Under the pieces are notes generated by a model. The model worked only from the letters and a program-made list of their open reading frames with translations, was not told the origin of the DNA and did not search any database. From Mesorhizobium sp. C432A (GTDB lineage: Bacteria > Pseudomonadota > Alphaproteobacteria > Rhizobiales > Rhizobiaceae): a stretch of DNA of 64,000 nt. Positions 17,071 through 25,512 of this stretch are shown one piece after another. The DNA is taken from contig NZ_CP100470.1 of assembly GCF_030323145.1 (NCBI RefSeq), positions 4,071,001-4,135,000 on the forward strand, in the 5' to 3' direction. Position 1 is the first letter of the stretch. Each line of letters begins with the position of its first letter. Made by a program: the position numbers and the translations under genes.

Positions 17071-17423
17071 TTAAATCCGATCGACGAATGGTACGAACGC
17101 GGCCACTGCCGCGCTGTCACTGCAGTCAGGACCGGCACGCTCATCCGATTGATCCAACTGTTGCAACGCATCCATGATCGTGTCGAAGCTGACCGGTTCA
17201 CCCGCTCCCGGCAGCATGCGAAGCGCTGGCACGGATTCTACGGCGCAGGCATCCGACGCCCATGACGAAAGAATGGCGCGCTACTCCTGAACAGCCAGGG
17301 CAACGTCGGCCAAAACGTCGTGGGGATGTTTGAAATGCCGCGCCGGATGCAGCAAGCGGTCCAGAAAACGTCGGGGGCCACGGGTTCAATCGATGCAAAA
17401 TAGGTCGAAATGGGTCCTTCCAT
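17071..17423 (-). pseudogene. Broken stress-type hypothetical gene (frameshift plus nonsense codon)
   Basis: An ATG at 17423 has a perfect GGAGG site 7 bases upstream and reads MEGPISTYFASIEPVAP. The following frame then gives HFKHPHDVLADVALAVQE, an in-frame TAG, and RAILSSWASDACAVE...PVSFDTIMDALQQLD to a TAA at 17071. The pattern DVL.D..L...EKRA.L.SWASDACAVE is a recurrent rhizobial family, and the TAG sits exactly where AAG (Lys of EKRA) is expected. Thus one frameshift near 17370 and one A-to-T nonsense change disable it. No function is known. Confidence 0.6.
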
Positions 17424-18395
17424 GGATGGTCCTCCGCTTCAGACAATCTCATGCGAGTTTGGCGGCTCTCGCCAGCGGCTGTCGCGATCACGACCAGGCA
17501 GATCATCCAGGAACGACGCTCAACGACTTTCCCTAGGTGATGTCGATACCGAGACTCATCGTCCGGCACCCTGGGCGGCTCGATCACGACCGAAGCGAAC
17601 GAGCCGTTCGCGATCGAGGGTGGCGATGCTGCACTTCCCCAGATGTTCGGAGCATAGCGAGGGCTGCGGCCTTGGAGCGGCGAGGGGACTTGCCTACATC
17701 GCACATGTCGTCGATATGGAGGTCGATGAGTTCGCCGAAGGCTTCAGGCGCGCTAACAGGGCTTTGTCGGCGTCTCACTGCGATCGACTTGGTGTCGGTG
17801 CCCCGGCGCCGCGCATCCTCGCGTTGCAGGAAGGTCTCGCTGACGCAGCGTGTGCGGCAGGTTCTAAGGTTCTGATGTTAAACAGATGCTGAAAAATCAA
17901 ATCAAATGTTTATGAGGGTTCGTGTGCAAATACTGCACACGCAAGTTCCGCTTCTCTTCTTTTTTCGTTCCTACGAGGGAGCTGCCGAAAGGCCTTTTCG
18001 GACCCTCTTTTGCCGACGATACTATCCGCTCCAATGCGAATGCTCACCAGGATGTCCGTGAACCTGATTGTTGTCTGCGGCGTCCAGTTTGCTGGGGTTC
18101 CTGGAAGCTTTTCGAACTTTCTGCGTCGCGGGTCAGCCCGAATTGCGCTTGCTTATGGACTCGTTAAGCCTGTGGTCGGGAGGCTCGGACCGCACCGGCC
18201 CACGATATCGCGTCGGCGGCGCCGCACCTATTAGAGCGCTTATGGCTGGCTGCTGCTCAACAGGGCGAACGTCTACGACGCCCGCCTTCCGCATGAGCCA
18301 GGCAGGACACAGTTCCTTCAGTACCGATTTGAGATAGTCGACCATGCAAAGGCAACGCGCGTTGCCGCCTGCCGGTTCCGCCGCCGACTTGGCGC
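17424..18395. other. Region without a supportable gene
   Basis: Open frames on both strands are Arg/Ser/Pro-rich shadows without ribosome sites. Position next to broken genes suggests degraded coding DNA, but no family could be recognised. Confidence 0.5.
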
Positions 18396-18599
18396 TCACA
18401 TACCGAGCGTTTGAGTGCTTCCGACAGGTCGAGCCGCCTCAGCGAACAACTCAGCCGCTGCTTGCACCTTATCGGCAGCCTCTTCGACCCGATCGAAGCG
18501 CGTCAACACACGACATTGGAGCATCGACAACCGCGCCGCATGGTAAAGCTCGCTGCGCTTGTGACCGTCCAAGTCCAAGGATTGAAACAGCATCGTCAT
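18396..18599 (-). CDS. Small hypothetical protein (67 aa), Ala-rich helical C-terminus
   Basis: A GGAGGG-type ribosome site precedes the ATG by about 8 bases. The sequence MTMLFQSLDLDGHKRSELYHAA looks like a short structured start, followed by a helical Ala/Glu-rich part (RVEEAADKVQAAAELFAEAA). It lies 59 bp downstream of the His-rich secreted protein and is probably in the same transcript, hence under the same EcfG-like promoter. No family recognised. Confidence 0.55.
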   Translation of the reverse strand: MTMLFQSLDLDGHKRSELYHAARLSMLQCRVLTRFDRVEEAADKVQAAAELFAEAARPVGSTQTLGM

Positions 18600-18658
18600 G
18601 GCGAAACCCCTCCCTCCGGTGCCCGGCTCTCGTCGAAGGCCGGGCGGTTAGACTGCGA

Positions 18659-19000
18659 TCAATAGTCGGTGTCATAATCGCTGTTGTCGTCCTGCTGAAT
18701 GACGACGTGACGGCGGTGATGCATCGGACGGTTGATCGATCCGGTGACCACAAAGTCGCTGGACCGGTGATGATGCCGGCGCCAGGCGCGCTCGCCATTG
18801 TCGTAAAACGCCTGCTCGCCATGATGGCGGCGATGGAGACGGTGTCCGTTCCGATAGATGACCACACGGTCGTTATTGTTGTCGTCCCAATAATGGCGGT
18901 GGTGATGTCGCTGGGTCTGGACGACGATGCCTTCTTCTGCGGACGCGACCGCAGGCGCAGCCAAGCAAAGCGCCAATGCGCCAAGGATGATGGTCTTCAT
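18659..19000 (-). CDS. Secreted His/Asp-rich small protein, possible metal binder
   Basis: The 113-aa product has a clean Sec signal (MKTIILGALALCLAAPAVASA) and a mature part packed with His, Arg and Asp/Asn: RHHHRHYWDDNNNDR, RLHRRHHG, WRRHHHR, MHHRRH and an acidic end DDNSDYDTDY. Such composition suggests metal binding in the periplasm (inference). An EcfG-type promoter lies 41 bp upstream, linking it to the general stress response. Confidence 0.7.
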   Translation of the reverse strand: MKTIILGALALCLAAPAVASAEEGIVVQTQRHHHRHYWDDNNNDRVVIYRNGHRLHRRHHGEQAFYDNGERAWRRHHHRSSDFVVTGSINRPMHHRRHVVIQQDDNSDYDTDY

Positions 19001-19040
19001 TTCGAGTTCTCCAAAAACCTAAAACGCCCTTCGGTAAGGA

Positions 19041-19065
19041 AACTTTGCTCAACGACTTTGGTTCC
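19041..19065 (-). promoter_or_regulatory. EcfG/RpoE2-type promoter for the His-rich secreted protein
   Basis: GGAAC (19061-19065, minus strand) followed by 16 bases and AGTT. Start codon 41 bases downstream. Confidence 0.6.
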
Positions 19066-19086
19066 GGCATCGGTCGAGACGTGCCC

Positions 19087-19284
19087 ATGAGCACCGTGCG
19101 CAAACTCGCAGCGATCAGACGCCAACTCGCGCAAATAGCGGCGCTCGTCGCTGAGATCGAAACGGAGTTCGAGGATCGGAGTTCTGGAGATTGGGTCGAG
19201 ACGGCGGTTGCCGCCGAGGCTCTCGGCCAGAAGATCGGAAAGGTTTCGGCCGGCGCGTCGGCGGCAGATGGAAAGCCGAGGTAG
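19087..19284 (+). CDS. Small hypothetical protein (65 aa), helical
   Basis: From ATG 19087 the product reads MSTVRKLAAIRRQLAQIAAL...EIETEF, a helix-forming sequence. The ribosome site is poor, so the start is uncertain. It is divergent from the His-rich gene. Confidence 0.4.
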   Translation: MSTVRKLAAIRRQLAQIAALVAEIETEFEDRSSGDWVETAVAAEALGQKIGKVSAGASAADGKPR

Positions 19285-19383
19285 CGGCTATGCGGGAATA
19301 TTTTCGGCAAACGTGACATACGCGACGGGACGCATCGCGTTTGCGATGGACATAATGGCAATGAACATCGCTGCCAAGACATC

Positions 19384-20208
19384 TTGCTCTTCGAAAACGG
19401 CCAGCGCCGCTTACTTCAGATCAGCACTGAAGCTCCCGAGACCGACCTCGGAATTCGTCGCGGCGGAAAATGCCTACCGCAAAGAGCCGACGCTCGGCGG
19501 AGTCTGAGCGGCAGGCTCGAAGCACTGAAGATCGAAGCCAACATCGACAACCCTTCCAGGGCGAAGATTCCGACGCCCGGCACCGATTCCTTCAAGGACC
19601 AGACCGGCGGCGGCCGGTACTTCGAGAAGATTGGGGTCACCAGTGCGCAGCCGGCCGTTACAACTGCAGGTCCAAACAGCCGGACATGCGCCGATTTCAA
19701 CGGCATCACCAGCCAACTGATAGGCGCGAGCATCTCCAATTTCGTGGGGCTGTCGTCCGGCTTTGTGATCTGCTCGGGCTACATCGATGCCATCGACACC
19801 AACAACACTGGCGCAGGCAACGCCGCTAACAATGATTTCCTGTGGAGTGACGACGCTGGTTATTGCAAATGGCACTTCTATCCGGGGGCCGATTGTCCAA
19901 GGATCGAATTTCGTGTCGTACCCTTGGCAGGTTCCCAGTACTGCCATTTCGACCGGCGTGCCTGTGGTGACGACATGGCGCCACGAAGGCGGGAGCCTCT
20001 ATTCTCAGTCAATGGCGGCATCGAGGCGTCCGTGGCGTCGGGTAATACCATCAACGATTTGACGACGCGCAAGATGTGCCTCCGCAAATCGGTTGGCGGC
20101 TATCTCGACCGCAAGATTTTTGAGGTTGCAACGTTCTCGACGGCACCGAGCGCACCCGAGAGGGCCACCGTCATTGCCGATTTCATGGCCCACATCGGTG
20201 CAGTCTGA
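19384..20208 (+). pseudogene. LamG/concanavalin-like domain protein broken by two compensating frameshifts
   Basis: One frame carries ADFNGITSQLIGASISNFVGLSSGF...NNDFLWSDDAGY. Near 19860 sense moves to the next frame (VQGSNFVSYPWQVPSTAIS, PVVTTWRHEGGSLYS) and near 20010 it returns (VNGGIEASVASGNTINDL, KIFEVATFSTAPSAPERATV). The order TTWRHEGG...NGGIEA...KIFEV..FS.A.S..ER is that of LamG-like jelly-roll domains in phage or surface proteins. The N-terminus is unclear and no start is supported. Compensating shifts could be real decay or base-calling errors. Confidence 0.5.
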
Positions 20209-20281
20209 TGGTTGCGGCAACCTTCTGCCCATGATGTGCAACCAACCGCGATGCGCTAGTTTATGAGTTTGAAGCCTGCGA

Positions 20282-20389
20282 CTAGACCCAGCTGCGTTTA
20301 ATCTGGGCAGTGTACAGCCCTTTGTTTGCCACGTTGTCCCAGATGTAGAACACTGCGACAGCGGCAAGGATCAACAGAAATATTCGCAT
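20282..20389 (-). CDS. Tiny single-pass membrane protein (35 aa)
   Basis: MRIFLLILAAVAVFYIWDNV is a near-complete transmembrane helix, followed by a short basic tail (KGLYTAQIKRSW). GAGG lies 8 bases before the ATG. It follows another tiny membrane-protein gene by 37 bp on the same strand, so the two look like an operon. Too short for standard gene callers. Confidence 0.5.
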   Translation of the reverse strand: MRIFLLILAAVAVFYIWDNVANKGLYTAQIKRSWV

Positions 20390-20426
20390 GATCTGCGCCT
20401 CGGTAACGTGGTTTGCCCACGGCGCC

Positions 20427-20582
20427 TTAGGCGAGTTGAAGGTTTCGGCCCGAGCCCGCGCGCATCCTCAACACCAGCAGGCGCGTCGCTGCGAATGGCG
20501 TCAAAACAATAAGCGCCATCGTGGTGTTGACTAAGAGCGACAGCAAACAGATCGAGCTTTGGGCGTAGCAAACGGATTCCAT
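20427..20582 (-). CDS. Small membrane protein (51 aa)
   Basis: MESVCYAQSSICLLSLLVNT continues into MALIVLTPFAATRLLVLRMR, giving one long or two short hydrophobic stretches and a basic cytoplasmic end. AAGGGG precedes the ATG by about 7 bases. Upstream partner of the 35-aa membrane protein; divergent from the gene at 20698. Confidence 0.45.
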   Translation of the reverse strand: MESVCYAQSSICLLSLLVNTTMALIVLTPFAATRLLVLRMRAGSGRNLQLA

Positions 20583-20697
20583 GACGTTCCCCTTTTCCAC
20601 CGTTACTGGTGGCCTCCGTTCGGCAAGAATGATCCTGGTTCACGAGAAATACAAGCAGTTGCTAATACGTTGATATTTCCCCTGGGTTGGGGCAACG

Positions 20698-21087
20698 ATG
20701 CGAAATCGACGCCGGTCAGTTGTTTGGATAGCGATTGCCCTTGTCCTGGCGGCGTTGGCGATCACGGCGGCGATCATTGGCTTTCAGAATGTACGGCGCG
20801 CGTCACCGATCATGGTCTCGGCTGTCTCGTCCTTTAATAGTGGCGGGCTCGTCCCTGGCCCCACGGCTAAGGCGCCCTCGAAAAACCTTGGTGCTGTTGC
20901 TGCCGGTCGGGATATCTGGCTCGAAGTCTCATGGAAATTTTTCGGGGAGTTGCGGACGCTGGATACCGTCACTGTCGGTGACGTTCCGGCAAGGCGCCTG
21001 GTGCGCAGTCATGATGTGCCCTCAAGCGCCAATTCCGAGATCTGGTTCATATCAGCCGGCAGCGGCGACATATTGTGCCTTCCATGA
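20698..21087 (+). CDS. Hypothetical protein with N-terminal membrane anchor (129 aa)
   Basis: A basic start MRNRRR is followed by one hydrophobic helix (about 8-29), then a periplasmic part with VSAVSSFNSGGLVPGP and DIWLEVSWKFFGEL. No family is recognised. The C-terminus after about residue 100 may be altered, since the following DNA contains no gene. Confidence 0.45.
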   Translation: MRNRRRSVVWIAIALVLAALAITAAIIGFQNVRRASPIMVSAVSSFNSGGLVPGPTAKAPSKNLGAVAAGRDIWLEVSWKFFGELRTLDTVTVGDVPARRLVRSHDVPSSANSEIWFISAGSGDILCLP

Positions 21088-21580
21088 GGAACTCGAGGAG
21101 CGCCGACACCAGCCACTCGGCGCTGTCCCTGTCCAGGGTCCCGCGAGACTCGGCCGGGCTCGCATCACCTCGCCGGTCGGTGCGAGCCCACAATCGCGGC
21201 CATCTGGTCCGCTGCTTGAGCTTGGGCTTCATCAGAATGAAGGGCGACATGGTTCATCCGAATGTAGAAATTTGCGCTGGGGGGAGGTGAGAATGAGGCT
21301 ACCAGGAAATGTGTTGGCTGGGAGAACGCCGAGGTGCAGTGCGGTCCGCGAAAGCGATCAATGAGGTTGAATGCACAGAACGTGCCGCCAAGACAGCCAG
21401 GTTGAAATCGCTACGCTTGGCTCAGATCTTGCCAGAGGCCGACCCGCACTTTTCGTTCAACGAGGAACTCGACTGCTCGGTACTTGTCGCGGTGCTGGCT
21501 CGGGAACCGCATGACTATCCAAAGCGGCCCGAATCCCATTCTTTCCGGCGGCTGCCCCTGCGACGAGGCCTTTGATCTCC
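21088..21580. other. No supportable gene
   Basis: Short frames on both strands lack ribosome sites and recognisable motifs. Confidence 0.45.
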
Positions 21581-21809
21581 TCAAGCAGCGCCGTTAGGCT
21601 TTGTCAACAATCGGCTTTTTTCGCCGTGGCGAACCCGCACGTGCTCGGCGTCGACAGTCACCAGTGGCCGGAGGCTGACGGTTACCTTGTCGCCGTCGAT
21701 GCGCGTGACCGGGCCGACTGAAGCCGATCACGGCCTTCGAAGTCGAATCGACAACCGAATGCGGGAAGCCATAGGAGGGAATCGTCACGCTCATGCGATC
21801 GGGTGTCAC
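21581..21809 (-). pseudogene. Frameshifted small gene with a GPVTRIDGDKVTV motif
   Basis: The first 30 codons read SVTIPSYGFPHSVVDSTSKAVI; sense then jumps frame to SVGPVTRIDGDKVTVSLRPL and VDAEHVRVRHGEKSRLLTKP ending at 21581. The two halves fit together as one small beta-rich domain, PRC-barrel-like at best. A one-base loss near 21720 explains the break. Confidence 0.4.
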
Positions 21810-21855
21810 CCGGCCCGGGGCGGGTGCGGTGTCAAGGATGAGAGGTTGCTAATAA

Positions 21856-22107
21856 ATGAGCGTCCGTGGCCTGAAGTTTCTCGACAAGTGGGTAGCCAAA
21901 CAACTGCCCATTGTGGCGCAGGGAGACCGCATCTCGGTTGGCGACTTGAAAGACCAGTTGATGACAGCTGCCGAGAAGGCCGGCATTCCTGCCGACCAGA
22001 TCAACGGCGAGCTTGAAAGCGTCTTCTATGGATGGATAGCGCTAGCTGATGCGACATCATGCTACAGCGATATTTTAGAATCAGCTAATTGCGCAATCGC
22101 TAATTGA
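21856..22107 (+). CDS. DUF768 family protein
   Basis: MSVRGLKFLDKWVAKQLP, then ISVGDLKDQLMTAAEKAGIP and QINGELESVFYGWI match the layout of DUF768, small proteins I know mainly from Mesorhizobium. The normal end is shortly after the V(F/Y)E.I motif; here 20 unrelated residues follow, suggesting loss of the original stop. Function unknown. Confidence 0.65.
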   Translation: MSVRGLKFLDKWVAKQLPIVAQGDRISVGDLKDQLMTAAEKAGIPADQINGELESVFYGWIALADATSCYSDILESANCAIAN

Positions 22108-22122
22108 TGAAATGCGTGAGGA

Positions 22123-22326
22123 ATGTATTTTCCACAGGGCGATCTGGACCTACATCGAAGCCGGTTCAATTTGGACGGCGCTCGGCTGTGCGGTCCTTGC
22201 GCTGATCGTTCTGCAAGTAGGGTACGCCGGGCCGGTCGTTTGCTTGATATACTGGCGATCTCGGAAGCGGCTGACTCGACTAGTCGAATTTCGGTCGCGG
22301 CTCAAGAGAACGTCGACGGCATCTGA
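22123..22326 (+). pseudogene. ExoX-like exopolysaccharide repressor gene with two compensating frameshifts
   Basis: ATG TAT TTT CCA CAG gives MYFPQ; removing one G then gives AIWTYIEAGSIWTALGC and AVLALIVLQVGY, the two-helix membrane core of the ExoX-type exopolysaccharide production repressor family. Near 22262 sense returns to the starting frame (AADSTSRISVAAQENVDGI, stop 22326). An alternative start at 22112 would bypass the first shift. The Rhizobium ExoX protein lowers exopolysaccharide synthesis from the inner membrane. Confidence 0.5.
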
Positions 22327-22498
22327 TACCCCGCGACCGTCTCGGCACGGTCACAACCTCTTTCTCACTGGCCTTTGCAAGCCGAACGCCGGCCTTCCGG
22401 ACCTTTGCCGTCACAACAACTGCCTCGCCTTTGTTCTGTTCGGCAGAGCGAACCGCGAACCATTCGGCGATGTCGCGGTCTATAAACAAATACCCCAC
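22280..22498 (-). CDS. Possible small hypothetical protein, probably degraded
   Basis: Protein-like sequence (FFNIEIAPFGSRLD upstream, then GYLFIDRDIAEWFAVRSAEQ and GEAVVVTAKVRKAGV) runs in one minus-strand frame, but the only start in range is a GTG at 22498 in mid-domain and the 3' end overlaps the ExoX-like locus. Probably a remnant without proper start. Confidence 0.3.
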   Translation of the reverse strand: MGYLFIDRDIAEWFAVRSAEQNKGEAVVVTAKVRKAGVRLAKASEKEVVTVPRRSRGIRCRRRSLEPRPKFD

Positions 22499-23003
22499 GC
22501 TGCCCCAGCCGCAATCAAGCCGCGAGCCAAACGGGGCAATCTCAATGTTGAAGAATATCGCCGCTTCGGCGGATGGCGAAGCTTTGCCTACAAAAGTGGT
22601 CTCAATGCTGTGGCCTTAGGCAGCAGTTTTGCCTCGCAGTGCCGCCAGCAAGTGGGCCTACAACGTGTTTGCGGTGACAGACACCTACCCCGAGCTTCGG
22701 GCTGAAAGCCTTATCATTGATCCAGACGCGGAACTGGAGGACGGGTGCGTTGTGGTCGCTGTGTTTGGAGGCGGTCATCCGCAAACCGTGAGGTGGCGCA
22801 ACAATCACGGGCGAGGCTATGGGGGCCGCTTTGCCGCCAAGGGAAGTCTGGAGGAGACGTTCCTCTCGATTCCATGGTGTGCGGACGAGGGCCATCTTCT
22901 TGCATTCGCATCCTCGGCCGGGTGTTCGGCGACCGGCGGCGCTTCCCGCGCTACAGAACCTGGAACGATCCAGTTTAATTCTCGAATAATTTGGCTCGCT
23001 GAC
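22499..23003. other. No confident gene
   Basis: A plus-strand frame from 22629 reads moderately like protein (ESLIIDPDAELEDGCVVVAV) but has no ribosome site and runs into the downstream repeat. Confidence 0.35.
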
Positions 23004-23377
23004 TCACGGTGGTGGGCTTTTTTGTTGCTCAGCCCCAACGTCTCGACGCCGGGCTGCGGAACGCAAACATCGTGATGTCGTCGCGGGAAATCCCGATGTC
23101 GCTGAGCATGTCGTCTGGTGACTGGCTCAACTCGTCCGTTGCCTTCAACAGCGCCTTCTGCTCGGCTCGATGACGGACCCAATCGGCAAGGGGACCAACT
23201 GCGACAAGAGGAAGATTCACAAGCATAGGAAGGTTCACAAGCATCGGACCACTCCCTTTACCGCTGCAGGAAACTGCACGTAGCCTACGCCAATACGTAG
23301 ATGCGTCTGTGACAAACCTCACAGATCGATCCGAACGGGCAAAAACTGCCCGGATGCCTGACGGTGGCGGGCTTCTT
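23004..23377. repeat. Direct repeat copy 1 (DUF1127 unit)
   Basis: About 370 bp, from the GGGCTTTTTT end signal through the DUF1127 gene and its promoter region, are repeated at 23768-24137 with small changes. Copy 1 keeps the gene intact. Confidence 0.85.
23029..23244 (-). CDS. DUF1127 family small protein (71 aa)
   Basis: From ATG 23244 (GGGAG site, 7-base spacer) the product begins MLVNLPMLVNLPLVAVG and ends with the DUF1127-like block SQSPDDMLSDIGISRDDI. DUF1127 proteins are short, often stress- or phosphate-related in rhizobia and some bind RNA. MLVNLP is duplicated at the N-terminus by an 18-bp tandem repeat. A decayed copy follows 0.8 kb away. Confidence 0.75.
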   Translation of the reverse strand: MLVNLPMLVNLPLVAVGPLADWVRHRAEQKALLKATDELSQSPDDMLSDIGISRDDITMFAFRSPASRRWG

Positions 23378-23507
23378 ATATATTAGCAATGCATAAAATT
23401 CGAGAAGGTCCATGGCATGGTTGTTAGCAAACTCGCTGCTATCGTGCGATGCAGGGCTCGGTGGATGGTGTGCTGGAATGCGCGGGGCTGGATGGATCAA
23501 GGGTCTG

Positions 23508-23729
23508 ATGGAAGCTGACGCTCGCGATCTGCGGAGCGAGATCAGTCGGCTCCAAATAGACTTGATCGCTGCCGCCAACTCTCAGGGTAAATCCAGGCTG
23601 CATGACGTCGCGCACACACTGCGATGCCACAAGGCGCGGCTGGAACGTCTGGAGGAGTGCCTCGCTTCAATGACGTCGAATGTCCGGCCAGAGACATCCG
23701 CAACCCCGCCCCATGAAGGCCCGCCGTAA
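23508..23729 (+). CDS. Small coiled-coil-like hypothetical protein (73 aa)
   Basis: From ATG 23508 (AAGGG 5 bases upstream) the product MEADARDLRSEISRLQIDLI...HKARLERLEECLA is strongly helical with heptad spacing. It lies between the two copies of the DUF1127 repeat. No family recognised. Confidence 0.5.
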   Translation: MEADARDLRSEISRLQIDLIAAANSQGKSRLHDVAHTLRCHKARLERLEECLASMTSNVRPETSATPPHEGPP

Positions 23730-23767
23730 AAGGCAGCTCATCATTTCCGGAAGAGAACTCGCTGCCT

Positions 23768-24137
23768 CACAGTGGCGGGCTTTTTATTGCTCAGCCCCTA
23801 CGTCTCGACGCCGGGCTGCGGAACGCAAACGCCGTGATGTAGTCACGGGAAATCCCGATGTAGCTGAGCACGTCGGTCTGGTGACTCGCTCAACTCGTCC
23901 GTTGCCTTCAACAGCCCCTTCTGCTCGGCTCGATGACGGCCCCGATCGGCAAGGGAGCAACGGCGACAAGAGGAAAATTCACAAGCATAGGAAGGTTACA
24001 AGCATCGGGACCACTCCCTTACCCGTGCAGGAAACTGCACGTAGCCTACGCCAATACGTCGATGCGTCTGTGACAAACCTCACAGATCGATCTGAACGGG
24101 CAAAAACTGCCCGGACGCCTGGCGGCGGGGGCTTTTC
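23768..24137. repeat. Direct repeat copy 2 (decayed DUF1127 unit)
   Basis: Matches 23004-23377 over nearly its whole length, with single-base gains and losses that break the gene. Confidence 0.85.
23791..24005 (-). pseudogene. DUF1127 pseudogene
   Basis: Counterpart of the gene at 23029-23244. GTGAACC has become GTAACC in the first MLVNLP unit, so translation from the original ATG stops after eight codons. A second shift lies in the LADWV region. Promoter and ribosome-site sequences are still recognisable. Confidence 0.7.
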
Positions 24138-24176
24138 TATTTTGCCATCGGATCACCGAGCGCAAGCCAAGTGACT

Positions 24177-25069
24177 TCACCGGTGGTTGTACGCACCAAG
24201 TACCACGTCTGAGCGGTCTGTCGGTCGAGCAAGATGGTCCACCTCGCCCGTCGACAAGGCCGCCATGCGAGCGGCACGATCTGTGATAAAGATGAATTCC
24301 ACCTCGTTGAGATAGGGCTTGCCGGTTTTGAAGTAGTTTGGATTGCGCTTGAGTTTCGCCGAAACGCCTGGCTGGAAATTCTCAAGGACGAAAGCGCCGG
24401 TGCGAACCCCTGAAGCCCAGTCCGCCTTGCCGTCCTTGGCTGGCATGATGACCAGATGGTAGTCACTCATGATGTAAGGGAAATCGGCGTTGCCGCTCTT
24501 GCGCGTGAAGACCACCGTTTCCGGGCCGTCCGCCTTGATCCTGGCGACGGACTCCAACAGCGACTTCGCCGCCGATTTTGTGTCCTTGCCCAAGTCTTGC
24601 AATGACGTCACGACGTCACCCGCCGTCACAGTCTTGCCGTTGTGGAAGGTTGCGCCTTTGCGCAGCTTAAAGGCCCAGGTCTTGGCCCCGTCCGAAGATT
24701 CGAAGCTCTCGGCGAGTTCCGGTTGGACATTGCCTTTGGCGTCGACCTCAGTGAGGCTGTTGGATAGCGAGCCCGAAAACGCGGTTTGTGTGAACGTGTC
24801 GGGGTAGCCGGCCGGATCGATTGACTCCGTCGTCGCGCCGTGGGCCATGCCGAGCTTGGCGAAGCCGCCCTGCATCGGTTCGGCACGCGCCCTGGCGAGA
24901 AGAGCGTGTCGGCGGCGGCGACCGTCAGGCCTGCGGCTATTCCAAGATGAATGAAGTCGCGGCGGGAAACTTTGCCGCCACCGACCAGGCTTTGCGCGAT
25001 ACCAAGCTTGTATTCAGATTCTGAGATTTGACTCTCCCATTGCGGAGTTCTCCGCGTTATTTTTTTCAA
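24177..25069 (-). pseudogene. Family 5 (peptide/nickel-type) ABC solute-binding protein, frameshifted and truncated
   Basis: The first frame has a Tat-type signal (SRRDFIHLGIAAGLTVAAAD). Near 24900 sense moves to the next frame, which continues PMQGGFAKLGMAHGATTESI, FAFKLRKGATFHNGK-like and GVRTGAFVLENFQPG motifs of the SBP_bac_5 family. The protein ends at about 290 residues after STGEVDHLARP, whereas intact members exceed 500, so the 3' half is missing. No permease or ATPase genes remain beside it. It lies in the same direction as the Rieske and amidohydrolase genes and was probably their operon partner. Confidence 0.75.
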
Positions 25070-25147
25070 GCACCGCGAACAAATCTGCTAGTTGGCTGCG
25101 GCCATCTTTCTTCCAATTTTTCCAATCCCAATCGGCTTTTGGGCCAA

Positions 25148-25501
25148 TCAGGCCGTCACATAGATGCTGCCGGCTTCGACGGTGACTGGAAATGTGCGAG
25201 CGCGAATGGATGGATCGACCAAGGCTTCACCTGACTTGATGTCGAATTCCCAGCCATGCCAGGCGCATCGGACGATCTCGTTTTCGCGATGATAGATGAA
25301 TTGCGCTTGTTCAACGGGCGCGGTTGTCCCGCATTGCGGTCCTTCGCAAAGTGGAGCGCCGCGGTGCGGACAGACATTCAGCAGCGCGTGGAATGAATCT
25401 CCGATGCGGAAAATCCCGACCGAAAGGCTTCGGATCTTGGCGATAAACGGAGATCCTGTTTCGATCTCGTCGACGCGGCAGATATATGTTTTCTCGGGCA
25501 T
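25148..25501 (-). CDS. Rieske [2Fe-2S] ferredoxin-like protein
   Basis: The 117-aa protein has both cluster-binding boxes: CPHRGAPLC (about 43-51) and CAWHGWEF (about 82-89). Size and solubility fit a Rieske-type ferredoxin component of a ring-hydroxylating or related oxygenase system. The insertion PQCGTTAPVEQAQ between the boxes resembles NirD/Rieske ferredoxins. It starts 11 bp after the amidohydrolase gene and upstream of the broken binding protein, so one operon is likely. Confidence 0.9.
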   Translation of the reverse strand: MPEKTYICRVDEIETGSPFIAKIRSLSVGIFRIGDSFHALLNVCPHRGAPLCEGPQCGTTAPVEQAQFIYHRENEIVRCAWHGWEFDIKSGEALVDPSIRARTFPVTVEAGSIYVTA

Positions 25502-25512
25502 CGTATGCTTCC

